From Ignelater luminosus (Eukaryota > Arthropoda > Insecta > Coleoptera > Elateridae), in contig VTPC01002388.1 of NCBI GenBank assembly GCA_011009095.1, positions 1 to 64,000 on the forward strand: 64,000 nucleotides of DNA, read 5' to 3'. Under the pieces are notes generated by a model, which worked only from the letters and a program-made list of their open reading frames with translations, ran no database searches and was not told the DNA's origin. Made by a program: the position numbers and the translations under genes. This document shows positions 48,522 to 60,228 of the stretch, one piece after another. Each line of letters starts with the position of its first letter. The stretch's first letter is position 1.

Positions 48522-48672
48522 CGGAAGTTTATAAAAAAAAATGTTTCGTTAACGAATCTTTGGCCGAATATATGAACTAAAACTATATTTATATAATATA
48601 CCGCTAATAGTAGGTTACATACAAATAACAACTACAGAAACAGAAAGAAAACTATAGTAATATACTTAAATG

Positions 48673-49782
48673 TCATTTATCTCTTTTGTGAAACATCGTG
48701 AAACACTTTGGATGTAGATGTACATGACACTTATCACAAATATAGACACTATTAGTCTTACATATTCTGCAACGTCGCCTCCGACCGTCTACTTGACGTA
48801 AAATGTTGTGACCGATTTCGTCATAACGGACTTCCTTAGGCAAACTATCTCGTGATGGACGACCCCATGACGTTGTTGTTCTAGGTTGTTCAGTATCTGA
48901 CTTTTCTTCTTCCATTGCAACTTCAAACGCATTCTTCGCTTCAGATTGAATCAGAGATAGGACTAAATAGGATCTAAATTCTATTTGAGACAAATGTGAC
49001 TCATTTGCAATGTTGTAGATTCTCCAGGCATTTACTATGGTGCAGTCGATGAGACTGATAAATAGGGACCACCACCATTTCTTTCCTCTTACCTTTATTC
49101 TATAGTTCGCTACAGCATTGTCTAAAAGATCCACACCGCCCATGTACTTGTTATAATCATTTATAACATTTGGTTGAAGGATGGATACTTCCTTTTTAAG
49201 TGTTCGGTTGTACCTTTTAACCTTGACAATAGGATCTATAGTACCATTATTAGTAGCCACAGTAACAACTGAATTGTCGTTCCATCTGGTAACTAAAATT
49301 TCTGTATTCTCGTCAAAGATGTAGTCGAAGTCTCCTCTTTCTTTTTTTGATATGCTTTTGGTAGTTTCCAATGGGCAATTAGATAGACGATTTTCTCTCA
49401 CCGTACCAGTAAAAAAACCGTCCTTTTCCTTGAGAATATGAAATACACTGTAGCTTGAAAAAAGTTATCAAAGAATACCCACAGCTTGAGAGATCCTTTA
49501 CAACAGAGAGCAACTCTGTACTTACTTGTGCTCCCAATAGAAGCTCAGATTTTGGTTTAGAAAGAAAGTCCCTTCTACATCCGTCACTGGTGCTTTCTCC
49601 AAAAGCACATCGTCATCTAAATCTTTTTCATCTGTTAGGATATCAACATCAGGAGGTATGTACACAGCATCTATATCATCACCGTTTTGTGTATCTTCTA
49701 CAATAGCTTCTAATTCTTTTATGGTAAGAGGTTTCTTCATTTCCCATTTTTGAGTCATTGTTGAAAGGCATGACATTTTCAA
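48673..49782 (-). pseudogene. piggyBac transposase with deleted catalytic core
   Basis: The N-terminal part (49782-49522) is the acidic region typical of piggyBac proteins (LTIKELEAIVEDTQNGDD, VYIPPDVDILTDEKDLDDD). It breaks off after NLSFYWEH, then a short segment restarts at WVFFDNFF, with a frame break in the following T-run. The second catalytic Asp (in FDNFF) and the third (in YMGGVDLLDN) are therefore present, but the roughly 200 or more residues between the N-terminus and FDNFF, including the first catalytic Asp, are missing. The C-terminal zinc finger is preserved (CRICKTNSVYICDKCHVHLH, then PKCF). The main open part runs 49401-48673 from TVRENRLSNCPL onward. It cannot catalyse transposition, but its DNA-binding C-terminus remains open. 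Confidence 0.88.
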
Positions 49783-50639
49783 GTATAATTACATTTACGA
49801 TAACTTTTACGTACGTACAAGCAAGAAAAGAAAATATTTACTTACTTCTTGATATGAACAAATATTATACTATTACGGTAATAATTATAAGATTGATTAT
49901 AGTAGTAGTCACACACAAAAGCACTATATAAAGTGTCACTGATAATATTTTTTTACAACATCCAAAAAAGAGTGAAAACGGTATTTATATCTCTCAAAAA
50001 AGTATTTGCAATAAAAAAAAATAAAAAATGCATTTGAAGACCTATATAATTTACCCAGGTTCTACGTTTTTGAAAGTTTTATGATTTTACTACAACATAG
50101 CCGCATATCCGGCCAAAGTATCGAAAACGAAACATTAACTTTTAGGGTCTGTGAAATTTTACAACAATAACAGTTACAATTTTTAGCACAAGGAATGTTT
50201 GGTCTAGACCTTTCTGAGTGAAGTACTGTTATAAAAAATATTTACAAATAACTGTTTGATTTATTGCTTCCGTTTGTAGGTAAGAAAGCGGGGTCATCCG
50301 TAAACGCACCACTTTAAAAATTAACAAAAAATAAATTTATTAAAGCATAAATGTTTTTCTGCTAGATTTGTAATCTACAGACCTTTCTGTGTAATGTGTA
50401 ATTGTAATAAAGCAATATCATTAATAGAAATAAATTTTAAAAAAATAAATTTAAATGTTTCGTTTTCGATACTTTGGAAATAAATGAGTTAAAGAGTGGA
50501 CATACGATTAATTTGCACGAAATCATAATTTTTTTTTTGATATATAACGCGCAGTAAATAAAACTATTTTTCATGCAGCTACAGAAAAAGTAAAACACCT
50601 CAGATTATGAGGGACCTAACAGAGTCTAGAAACAATTTA

Positions 50640-53585
50640 AGAGGGAACACACAAATTGAGAACCTGTAAACGCAAGGTACAAAGTCCTAGAGCACGACAG
50701 ACGGGAGAAAATAAATCGAGGACTTCGAAATCTCAAGACACAAAATCGTAGAGCAGGTTAGAAAGGAGAAAATAAATCGAAATAAAAATAAGTCGAAGGC
50801 TTCGGAACCGTAAGATACAATGTTGTAGAGTAAATCACAAGGGAGAAAATAAATGGAAGTTCTCGAAATCGCAAGATAAAAAGTCCTAGAACGGGTTAGA
50901 AGTGAGGAAAATAATCGAACATCTCGATATCTCACGATACAAAGTCATACGGCAGGTTAGAAGGGAAAAAATAAATCGAGGACCTCGGAATCGTAAAATA
51001 CAGAGTCGTAGAGCAGGTTTGAAGAGATAAAGAAAATCAAAAACCTCGGATCGCTAAACAAAAAGTTCTAGAGCAGGTTAGAAGGAAGAAAATAAACCGA
51101 GGACTTCGAAATCACAAGATACAAAGTCCTAAAGCAGGAAAGAAGAGAGAAAAGCAATCCAAGCACTCGAAATAGCAAAATAAACGTTCTAGAGTAGGCC
51201 AGAAAGAAAAAAAATCAATCCAAGTACACGGAATTGCAAAATATAACGTCAAAAGCAAAAAAAGAAATCGATCTCGCAACTGCAAGTTACAAAGTCATGG
51301 GGCAGGTTAGAAGGGAGAAAGTAAATCAAAGACTTCAGAATTGCAATATATAAAGCCATAGGGCAGGTTAGAAGAGAAAAAATAAATCGAAAACCTCTAA
51401 ATCGCACGATACAAAGCTCTAGAGTAGGTTAGAAGGGAGAGAATAAATCGACGACATCGGAATCGCAGGATAAAAAATCCTAGCGCAGGTTAGAAAAGAG
51501 GACAAAATCTAAGATCTCGATATAGTACGATACGAAATCATAAGCCAGGTTAGAAAAGAGAAAATAAATTGAAGACTTCGGAATTGCAAGATACAATGTC
51601 ATAGACCAGGTTAGAAGAAAGAAAATTAATCGGCAATTCGGAATCGCACGATACAAAGTCATAGGGCAGGATAGAAGGGACAAAAACAATCCGAGCACTC
51701 GAAATGGCAAGATAAAAGTCCCGGAGTAGGTTAGAAAGGAAAAAGTCCAACCAAGTACTCGAAATTGCAAAATGCAAAGTCATAGGTTAGGTTAGAAGAA
51801 AGAGAATAAATCGAAGAGCTAGGAATTACAAGCTGCACAGTCCTAGAGCAGGTTAGAAGAGAGACAATAAATCGAAGCCTTAGGAATTGCAAGAAAATAA
51901 ATCTACGACTTCGGAATCGTAAGATACAATGTCATCGGGCAAGTTAGAAGGGAGAAAATAAATCGAGGTCTTCGAAATCGCAAAATAAAAGGTTCTAGAG
52001 CAGGACAGACAGGAGAAAATAAATCGAGGATCTAGGAATCGCAAGATACAAAGTCATAGACCAGGTTAGAAGAAAGAAAATTAATCGACAATTCGGAATC
52101 GCACGATACAAAGTGATAGGGGAGGATAGAAGGGACAAAAACAACCCAAGAACTCGAAATGGCAAGATAAAAGTCCCAGAGTAGGTTAGAAAGGAGAAAG
52201 TCCAACCAAGTACTCAAAATTGCAAAATGCAAAGTCATAGGTTACGTAAGAAGGAAGAGAATAAATCGAAGATCTAGGAATCACAAGCTGCACAGTCCTA
52301 GAGCAGGTTAGAAGAGAGACAATAAATCGAAGCCTTAGGAATTGCAAGAAAATAAATCTACGACTTCGGAATCGCAAGATACAATGTCATCGGGCAAGTT
52401 TAGAAGGGAGAAAATAAATCGAGGTCCTCGAAATCGCAAAGTAAAAGGTCCTAGAGCAGGACAGACAGGAGAAAATAAATCGAGGATCTAGGAATCGCAA
52501 GATACAAAGTCATAGACCAGGTTAGAAGAAAGAAAATTAATCGAAAATTCGGAATCGCACGATACAAAGTCATAGGGAAGGATAGAAGGGACAAAAACAA
52601 CCCAAGAACTCGAAATGGCAAGATAAAAGTCCCAGAGTAGGTTAGAAAGGAGAAAGTCCAACCAAGTACTCAAAATTGCAAAATGCAAAGTCATAGGTTA
52701 CGTTAGAAGGAAGAGAATAAATCGAAGATCTAGGAATCACAAGCTGCACAGTCCTAGAGCAGGTTAGAAGGGAGACAATAAATCGAAGCCTTCGGAATTG
52801 TAAGAAAATAAATCTACGACTTCGGAATCGCAAGATCATCGGGCAAGTTAGAAGGGAGAAAATAAATCAAGGTCCTCGAAATCGCAAAATAAAAGGTTCT
52901 AGAGCAGGACAGACAGGAGAAAGTAAATCGAGGATCTAGGAATCGCAAGATACAAAGTCATAGGACAGGTTAGAAGGAAGATAATAAATCGAAGACCTCG
53001 CAATCACAAGATACAAACTCCTAGAGCAACTTAAATGGGAATCGGAATCGCAAGCTACAAGGTTTTAGAGCAGGTTAGAAGAGACAAAAAAAATCGAAGA
53101 TCTCAAAACCGCACGATACAAAGTCCTAGAGCAGATTAGAAGGAAGAAACAGAATTAAAAACCTCGGAATCGCAAAGTACAATGTCGTACAACAGGTTAG
53201 AAGGGAAAAGATACATTGAAGGCCTCGAAATCTCAAGATACAAGGTCCTGGAGCAGGTTAGAAAGAGGACAATAAATCGAGAACCTCAGAATCGCAAGAT
53301 ACAAAGCCATAGGGCAGGTTAAAAAAGAGAAGATAAATCGAGGACCCCGGAATCGTAAGATGTACAATGTCGTAGAGCAGGTTAGAAGGAAGAAAATATA
53401 TCAAAAGCCTCGAAATAGCAAGATGGAAGGTCCTAGAGCAGTTTGGAAGAGAAACAAAGTCGAACATCTTGAAATCGCACAACACAAAGTCATAGAGGAA
53501 GTTAGAAGAGAGAATATAAATCGAGAACCTCGGAATCGCAAGATACAAAGTCCTACAGCAGATTAGAAAGGAGAAGAGAAATTAT
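50640..53585. repeat. ~60-bp satellite with 456-bp higher-order repeat
   Basis: About 48 tandem monomers of 60-61 bp. The consensus is roughly GGAATCGCAAGATACAAAGT, then CATAGAGCAGGTTAGAAGGG, then AGAAAATAAATCGAGGACCT. Anchors AATCGC at 52037, 52097, 52158, 52218, 52279 and 52340 step by 60-61 bp. One 30-bp half-monomer (52340 to 52370) occurs in each higher-order unit, giving 456 bp for eight steps (52037 to 52493). A third, more diverged copy begins near 51590. The sequence is unrelated to the 46-bp satellite. Minus-strand frames of 60-96 codons are repeat by-products. Confidence 0.93.
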
Positions 53586-54325
53586 GGCATGAGCACATAT
53601 CGATTGTTTTGATATGGACTCCAGATGAAAAACAAGTGCGCAGTTGTATGTTTTGCATTTCATAAGGTGAGTTGAACTGAAAAGGTTGCCATAGTTGAAC
53701 TTTTACCCTTTTGAGATGATGTTACAGTCTTCCTTCTCGTTTTGTCTTTTGTTAAAAATAGAAAACAAAACAAAAAATGTACCGTGTTTACTAATTTATT
53801 AATTGACACCCTGAACATCCAGACGCCATGTAGTTCAGATCCTTTCAGAATTGTCAAGTTCGTTTCTGATTTAATGTATGTAATACGTAACGTTACCAGA
53901 TAATGACTTCATTCCAAAAGAGTAAAGATTTGACTTTACATTTAGGTACTACCTTTAAAAATGCTTATTTGGCGTTGTTGCTTCACTTCTGATGTGACTC
54001 TATTTAGAGTTCAATTTTCATTATTTAATTACAAAGTTTAAATTTGTTTGTTTTGTATCCGGAATAAGTACTAAAACAATTAAAATGCGTTTAGTTACTA
54101 ACCTAACTTGATTTAAATTTATCACTAAAACGAAACTTTTTGTGTTGTAATTCTCAATCCAGTAGGCCGATTTCGGTTTTTGTCAGCAAAAGATTGCCAG
54201 TTTATTCCTTGTCCAACGATATATCGCAAGTGGTGAGGTGCCATTTAAGGTGGGATAAACACAGTGACATCCGTTATCAGGCTAACTCTGTATCTAATAA
54301 GAGTAAGTCCGAGTCCTTAAACAAC
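53586..54325. other. DNA without recognised genes
   Basis: Spacer after the satellite. No family recognised. Confidence 0.35.
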
Positions 54326-54715
54326 AGAGTGGCCAAGTGGAAGACGAAGCCTGACTTGAAACTACTACGGTAAGTGACGAGATATACAACGCGAACTTTG
54401 CAGTAATAGCAGGTAATCTGCTGAAGAGGAAGGTAGCCTAATAGAATACAAAGTCCAACTGATTGATTTGTGGAAAGTATGCTTTGTGACCTAGTGAGAT
54501 GAACTATTATAGACCGTCGTAACCAAATGTGACCTTGTAAAGGGCAGATTTCGGCCTTTAGCGTATCGCAGTTGGTTAATGGAAGGTAAAGTCCAATCAT
54601 GAGTCACCACTAATGGTCAAGTGGAAGACTAAGCTTGACTATAGAATTTGGCGGTTAACGTGGTGAGCTATTTAGATCGCAAACTCCGCACTCACGGATG
54701 ATCAGGTAGAGAAAA
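54326..54715. repeat. Two diverged direct copies, ~100 bp, 284 bp apart
   Basis: GGCCAAGTGGAAGACGAAGC at 54331 and GGTCAAGTGGAAGACTAAGC at 54615 lead parallel stretches: CTTGA, then GGTAAGTGACGAG or GGTTAACGTGGTGAG, then CGCGAAC or TCGCAAACTC, then AGGTA. It is probably an old tandem duplication or two repeat copies. Confidence 0.55.
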
Positions 54716-56995
54716 AGTCTCGTTCTCGATTTTTAAAGTAATGTCGTTATACAAAGAAGTCCAAATGTTAGCAATTGTATTGTGCTGAAATGAAATCGAA
54801 CCGAACAGATGCACGTTTTCATGGCATTTGTGGATTGGTGTGGAAGTGTGTCATTGTCGAGTTACGTATTTTTTAAATGGTAGAAAATAATCTACAGTAA
54901 ATCGAAAAAATTTATAAGATATTTTTGTCGGATCATGTTCATATCGAAGAAGATTAGGTCGTCTTTGGTTTTTAAAGGGTCAAGGTTAATTCACAGAAAG
55001 ATCTTTCAAAACAGATTGGTCACTCATTTTGAGTGAGAGAAAGCAATTTAATAAAGTTGACAACTGGTGAAGCTTTTTCCTAAAACACACTCTACTTAAA
55101 AATAACGTATAGTAGCATTTAATATCTCTCTTTTTATGATAATACTCAATCTTTTTTTATAGAAGACTATTTTTTTTTATTATCCGGAGTTATTTGCATT
55201 TTAAGTTTTATTGCGTATAATAAAAATATTGTATACTAAATGAAATTTTATCTTTTCTGTTCCTGATGTTATAAAAAAAAGCTTTAATTTCATTTGTTTG
55301 GATTTCCTGCTAATTAACGATAAGGACTTATCAGAATGAAAATTAATAATAAAATATAAGCGGTGTGCACATGCCTTTACAAGTTTCTGTGACATAAAGT
55401 GCTTTAATGTTCTTGTTAATTAAAATTATGTTAGCAAACGGTTGAACGTGGGCCACTTTAACGTTCAAAAGAATTTACAATGTATCCAAAATAAATTTTA
55501 AGTTAAAAGTTAATTTATCATGCTTTCTTCACTTTTTTTTCGTATTTGTAAAAATGTAAAAACGAAATCCTAACACGAGCATTTTTTCCTTTTTTTTCTC
55601 GTCCAAAAAATAAACTTTACTTGCGATATTTTAGTAGATAGCGTATCCGGTATAAATCATCAGATAATTAAGTTTATTCTGATGCTATTCAACGGTAGTC
55701 TCTGCTTTTGCTTAGCTCCCGGTAATCACGCTACGATATTATATGGATTCGTTGTGGGCACGCGATTTTGTACACTGAAAATTTCCCGAAGTGTGTTTCG
55801 CTATTTGTTGTTCTATATAGAAGCGAAATAGGGGGAGAATTTTAAAAGAAACGATTTTAACTGTGTATTATTGGTTTTTATTTATTATAGTTCTTGGAGG
55901 AGGGGTTTATATTTAGTATGTGTTAACTCTGATGTCAGAGTTTCATGTTAACGTCTGTCGAGGGAATTTACATATTTAAATTGAAGTTTTTTTATTTTTC
56001 CTTTTTGTGTGTATTATTTATTATTATGTATGCGAAGGATAACTTTAACGGTATTAATTTTTTACATTTAACCAATAAATGTGAAATAAGACACGTAATA
56101 ATGATATACTCATTACAATTAAGTAGTTAAACACTTTTTATCTTAATTTTCAGAAAAATTACGTTATAAGAAATCTCTGTTTCTTTTTTAACTTTAAAAA
56201 TGAAAATCTCGTGCTAATAACAACTTAGACACAGTAATTAGAGCATCATTTTCAAATATGCTATCTTAAACTAATAAGATTAAGGAAAGAAACCCTCAGA
56301 ATTCAGGGTAAGACCTTAGATTTGTCGATTTTCATGAATACTTTGTTCTAATCCAGTATTTTATGCTAATGTAAGGTTATTAAACAATTAAAATCAAAAT
56401 TGTACACAAGTCTAGCAATCTTCATTTCTATTACACTTTCACTACATTCCAATTAAACCGAGCTAGTTTCCAATATACAATCAACAAGCAAAACGATTGT
56501 TTCCTCAAGCACAAATGAAGAGATTTAGTAAACACTTCCAATTTTGAACTTAGTTCTTTGTTATAACTTGTTTTAATAAATTTCCGCATAGCTTCAAGGC
56601 AACTTCACGGAGGTTTTCGATAACGCTTTTCTGAAACGTGCTCTGTACTTAGCGTGCTTAATTTGTTACCACGTTAATATTCAGGAATATCCCAATGGAA
56701 CAGTTTGTAATATTGTCTTATCGCTTCGCTAATTAATCAGTAGATCTATCCGCTTATTATAATAGATCAATAAATCTCACTTTTTTCTTCCTCTCCGATT
56801 TCTTCCAAAATTTATTCGACCTTATCCGGTTTGAATCAAACAACGTAGGAATAAAGAAGAAAAAACAAACAAATCAAATAATCTTAAATAGAAGAGAAAT
56901 TTTTTCGCGGAAAATTGCATTTTAAAAAGAGGGTGTCGAAGCTTGAAAACTTCCTGAAACAAGTTTTAATGTCAATAAGCTAAGTGTATTGTTTC
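54716..56995. other. AT-rich DNA, no genes seen
   Basis: No long frames and no arrays. Nothing recognised. Confidence 0.4.
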
Positions 56996-57260
56996 CTCAC
57001 GCCGTGTTTTATGAAGCAAAGCAGGGTAGAACGAACAAGGGGCAGGCATACAGCAGTAACAGTAGCTGGAGCAGCAGCAGCAGCTATCGGAAATTCCGAA
57101 TTAATGTCTTCTGTGTAATCTCCAGTTTGAAACTCGTACCTAATAAAGAACACAGGCCAGGATAATTTATAATTTAAGCGCCCATTTTATATCCTGCAGA
57201 AGCGATAACTGTATTTTATAGACGTTAATTTTGGAAACCTTTTTGCCCATATTTTTAATC
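56996..57260. promoter_or_regulatory. Candidate regulatory island rich in TTTAT words
   Basis: Contains GTTTTATGAAGC, TAATTTATAATTTAAGCG, CCCATTTTATATCC and GTATTTTATAGACG within 250 bp, plus a (CAG)n-like run near 57070. The make-up matches the island at 45936-46330. Caudal/posterior-Hox-type binding is possible by motif only. Confidence 0.22.
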
Positions 57261-57780
57261 GCCGAACTTATTTGTCCTGGAAAATTCTACTATATATTTC
57301 AATTTATTAATTGCAACTGCGTTACAGATATACACACTCACACCTCGTAAAAATGGGATGCTGCAATATACTATAATCCTATAAAGAGGGCACTAAACTG
57401 GAAATTAAAACGTCTTTTATGTCACTGAAAATTTTATACGGGGCAAATATGGTATGAAAAGGTCGTCGAGAGAATAAAAGCAAACGAACGCTACTGTATA
57501 AAATTAGCAATTCTAGTTACTGTTGATCGTAAATAACAAGTTTTCGAATTGTTACGCGGTTTATTAACGCAATAATAACAACCATGTAAACGTAACGTGG
57601 AAGTTACCTTTTACGAAAACAACTAACAGAATCTCTCGCTTAGCTTCATGTTTGCTTATGATATCTGTCGATGCACAAAGTTTGTTAAAACATTAGTAAA
57701 TGGCAACCTCGCTAACAAATATTCTACATTATAAAGAAAAAGTTCTCAAATTCATTTAAAACTGGAAGCACCTTTTGCAC
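57261..57780. other. AT-rich DNA, no genes seen
   Basis: Nothing recognised. The composition changes abruptly to GC-rich at about 57780. Confidence 0.4.
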
Positions 57781-57873
57781 CCTGCAGAAGCACCCCTACA
57801 GTCGTTGTTTCCAACGCCGCCTCTGCACAGATCCTTCTGAAGTAAAGGAGGCAAACCCACAACGCCGCTTGGG

Positions 57874-58512
57874 TTGGTGGCAACCCGCTCCGGTACACTC
57901 ACCTCTGCAGGCGCTATTCAAAGACAATCTAGTGACCGCATTGCTCCGGCAGCTCGCGCAACAGCAAGCCGTGCACACCACCACAAGTTTGAACAGAAAC
58001 ACCCGCGCAAGTTCTTAGATGCCTGCTTCCACGCTCTTCGAGACCAACCCGACCAGCAGAAACAATATTGCTTCGTCGCCCAGTTCAAGGGGAACGCCCA
58101 GAAGTGGTGGCAACAATAGGCGTCTATAACCACTTCCCTAGCAGAGCTAGAAACATAATTCCTCGCTCACTATGAGAGCGAGGCGAAAAAGGTTCCGTTT
58201 CGGCCCGTCTTATGGAGCAAGCACCAACAGAAGGACGAGCCAGTCGCAGATTTCATCCGGAAAAAGCAGCTGCTGACCGCGCTGGAGAAGTCGGACCTGG
58301 TCACGTTCCGCAAAACCCTCATGAAAGACGACATCGCAGCGTACTGCGCGTTAGCCGTCCCTAAGACCGTCGCGGAGCTCGTAGCTGGTGCCAGCGAAAA
58401 TCACGAAGCCGACCAGATCATCGGTATCAACCCGCAATCAACTCCCTCAGTGCTGTCACTATCCGCAGCGACACTCCTATCGGGAGTGCCCGAAACAGCA
58501 CCGTCTTCATAA
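57874..58512 (+). pseudogene. Retrotransposon gag-like (Ty3 type), two in-frame stops
   Basis: A single frame of about 213 codons is kept apart from TAG at 58117-58119 and TAA at 58156-58158. Segments FLDACFHALRDQPDQQKQYC, FVAQFKGNAQKWWQQ, FLAHYESEAKKV and KDEPVADFIRKKQLLTALEK follow the order of the retrotransposon gag domain (A-x2-WW, then F-x-HY, then Q-x-x-EPV-x-F). The region is far GC-richer than its surroundings and has proline-rich frames downstream. No protease, reverse transcriptase or integrase was found, so the rest of the element is missing. Assignment to Ty3-like elements is tentative. It would have formed the particle coat of the element. Confidence 0.6.
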
Positions 58513-59530
58513 TGACCGTCCGGGAAACAAACAAGAAGCCGTTCAGCGGCCCAGGAACTACTAGACAAACACAATTAACGCACAACCAAACATACCGTCC
58601 CCAAGGAACTGCATCCGATTAGCAATCCCTTCTAGGAGAGGAAACACACAGCAGACTCTTCTAATGCAGATCCCAGAAATGGCCAGAGCAGATTGTCGCA
58701 CCGCACCACGTGAGGACGCCGCAGACAGACCCGCGGCACCCTTTTCCTTTGTCACCGCCGCCTCCCACGACACCAGGTCCAATGAGCTCACGGCCTGATC
58801 TGCCCTTATCGCACCCACCGCTGAAGTCCACAACAGCCACGATGACGAACCCGTTACTAATAGCCTCGTCATCGCCGGCACGAACGAGCTCATGACCACA
58901 CCGGTCCTCATCTAATCATCCACCAACAAAACAAGTCAGGAGCCACAGAAGCCCGGCGGCTACCGACGTCGAGCCCATGACCACAGCAGCCCCCGTGGTC
59001 GCAGCTGCCTCCGTCGCAACCGAAGATGAGCCCACAACCACACCGGTCCTTATCGTACCTTCGCCCAACTAGACAGAAACCACTCTTTACCTCAACGCTG
59101 ACGTCCCCGAAAACAACGCCACTAACCATCCCCCGCCACCCGCTCTTTTTACTGCCAAGAAGAAATGGCTCTGAGGGACTTCCTAGCCGCCGCCTTCGAA
59201 GCCCCTAAAGACACAATAGCTAACACGTCGCCGCGCCAGAGCCTTCATTACTGTTTATCTCGCAAACGAATGCAAGTAAGATAGGCGTGGCGGCACAGCG
59301 CAATCAAGAAAATGGGGACCGGCGACGCGCGATCCCACATCCCAACGCTCAAACATATCTCCACGAAAATACCTGGAACGAGCACCAACCAGACGTACCA
59401 TTCAACTGGCGACGCCGCCGCAAACAATAGAATCCTAGACCAGCCACAATGCTTGCAACCGCCAAAACCAGTCATAACGTCGCCACGCTCAGAGACAATC
59501 CAGTGAGAAAGTGTGAGATAGAACAATGAA
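58513..59530. other. GC-rich continuation of the gag relic
   Basis: Pro/Thr/Ser-rich frames on both strands (58561-58911, 58908-59208, 59248-59526) overlap one another. No zinc knuckle or protease motif seen. It is probably the decayed remainder of the same retroelement. Confidence 0.35.
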
Positions 59531-59742
59531 CTTAGTGTTAAGTGAATCGTGATGTCAATAGTAAAATATCACTGGCAATCTTATCTATTAGGCTAGTTAT
59601 CTATCTTGCAGATATGTTGTTAATGTAATATTCTCAATATATCTCAAACTCTACACTTCGAAAGAAAAAGAAAACAAAACGACAAGCGAATAAAACATTG
59701 AGGCACATAAGGTTATGGCTCAGTTGAAAGACCGGGAGCCAA

Positions 59743-60228
59743 TGTTATCGGAGCAAAACGTGCAAAACTCTCACTTCCTCACCATCGCCAGGTGGCCCTC
59801 AGCCTGGACCAATCTCAGCCCTTAATGCTGCGGAGCTACTCACATAAATACCAACAGCCCAGTGATTAAACAAAGCTCTTCGGGACGCTGAAGACTCTCG
59901 GTTAGAAACTCAGCGAGGCCTCCGGCCTCGCGAAAATGCTGTACGCTGTCGGAACCTTCGTCCAGAACATCATGGCAACTTTGGGAGCCTAGAAAACAAC
60001 AAGCCCATCTGTCAACCAAAGGCCCGCTGCTACCAACGCAGACAACAGACGATGGAGGGAGAAGACAAGTCTAGGTACCCCATAAGCCATTCAGTCATCC
60101 TTCACGGACCGATCTGGCCAACTACATCCCGGAGACCGATTAGACCAGGGTGCTGGCGATAGTGGGTTGCGGTGCACTCGCAGTATCAGTAAGCGCGTTC
60201 GCTGTGGTTGCCCTTACTATAAGATTCA
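59743..60228 (+). mobile_element. Possible LTR remnant
   Basis: A purine-rich stretch (AAAGACCGGGAGCCAA) precedes TGTTATCGGAGC, as a polypurine tract precedes an LTR. About 100 bp in, ACATAAATACC resembles a TATA box, and GCGAGGCC-TCC-GGCCTCGC (59913-59931) is a perfect 8-bp hairpin. The end near 60228 (GATTCA) is a guess based on TG...CA. No second copy was found upstream of the gag relic, so this is unproven. Confidence 0.28.

Larger units (their letters stand above)
48399..50488 (-). mobile_element. piggyBac-like element, deletion derivative, ~2.1 kb
   Basis: It is flanked by TTAA at 48395-48398 and 50489-50492. The ends are imperfect inverted repeats: the left starts CCCATTTCTGGCCAAGTAT; the right, on the other strand, starts CTCATTTATTTCCAAAGTAT. 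Inside, a second inverted pair (left TTTGGCCGAATATAT near 48560, right TTTGGCCGGATATGCGG on the other strand near 50104-50120) is in the subterminal position typical of piggyBac. A microsatellite (AAT)n occupies 48492-48521. The coding region lost its core. Confidence 0.85.

Noticed and set aside
51480..52839. Series of hydrophobic minus-strand open frames resembling membrane proteins
   Set aside because: They are translations of the 60-bp satellite, recur with the 456-bp period and have no independent start context.
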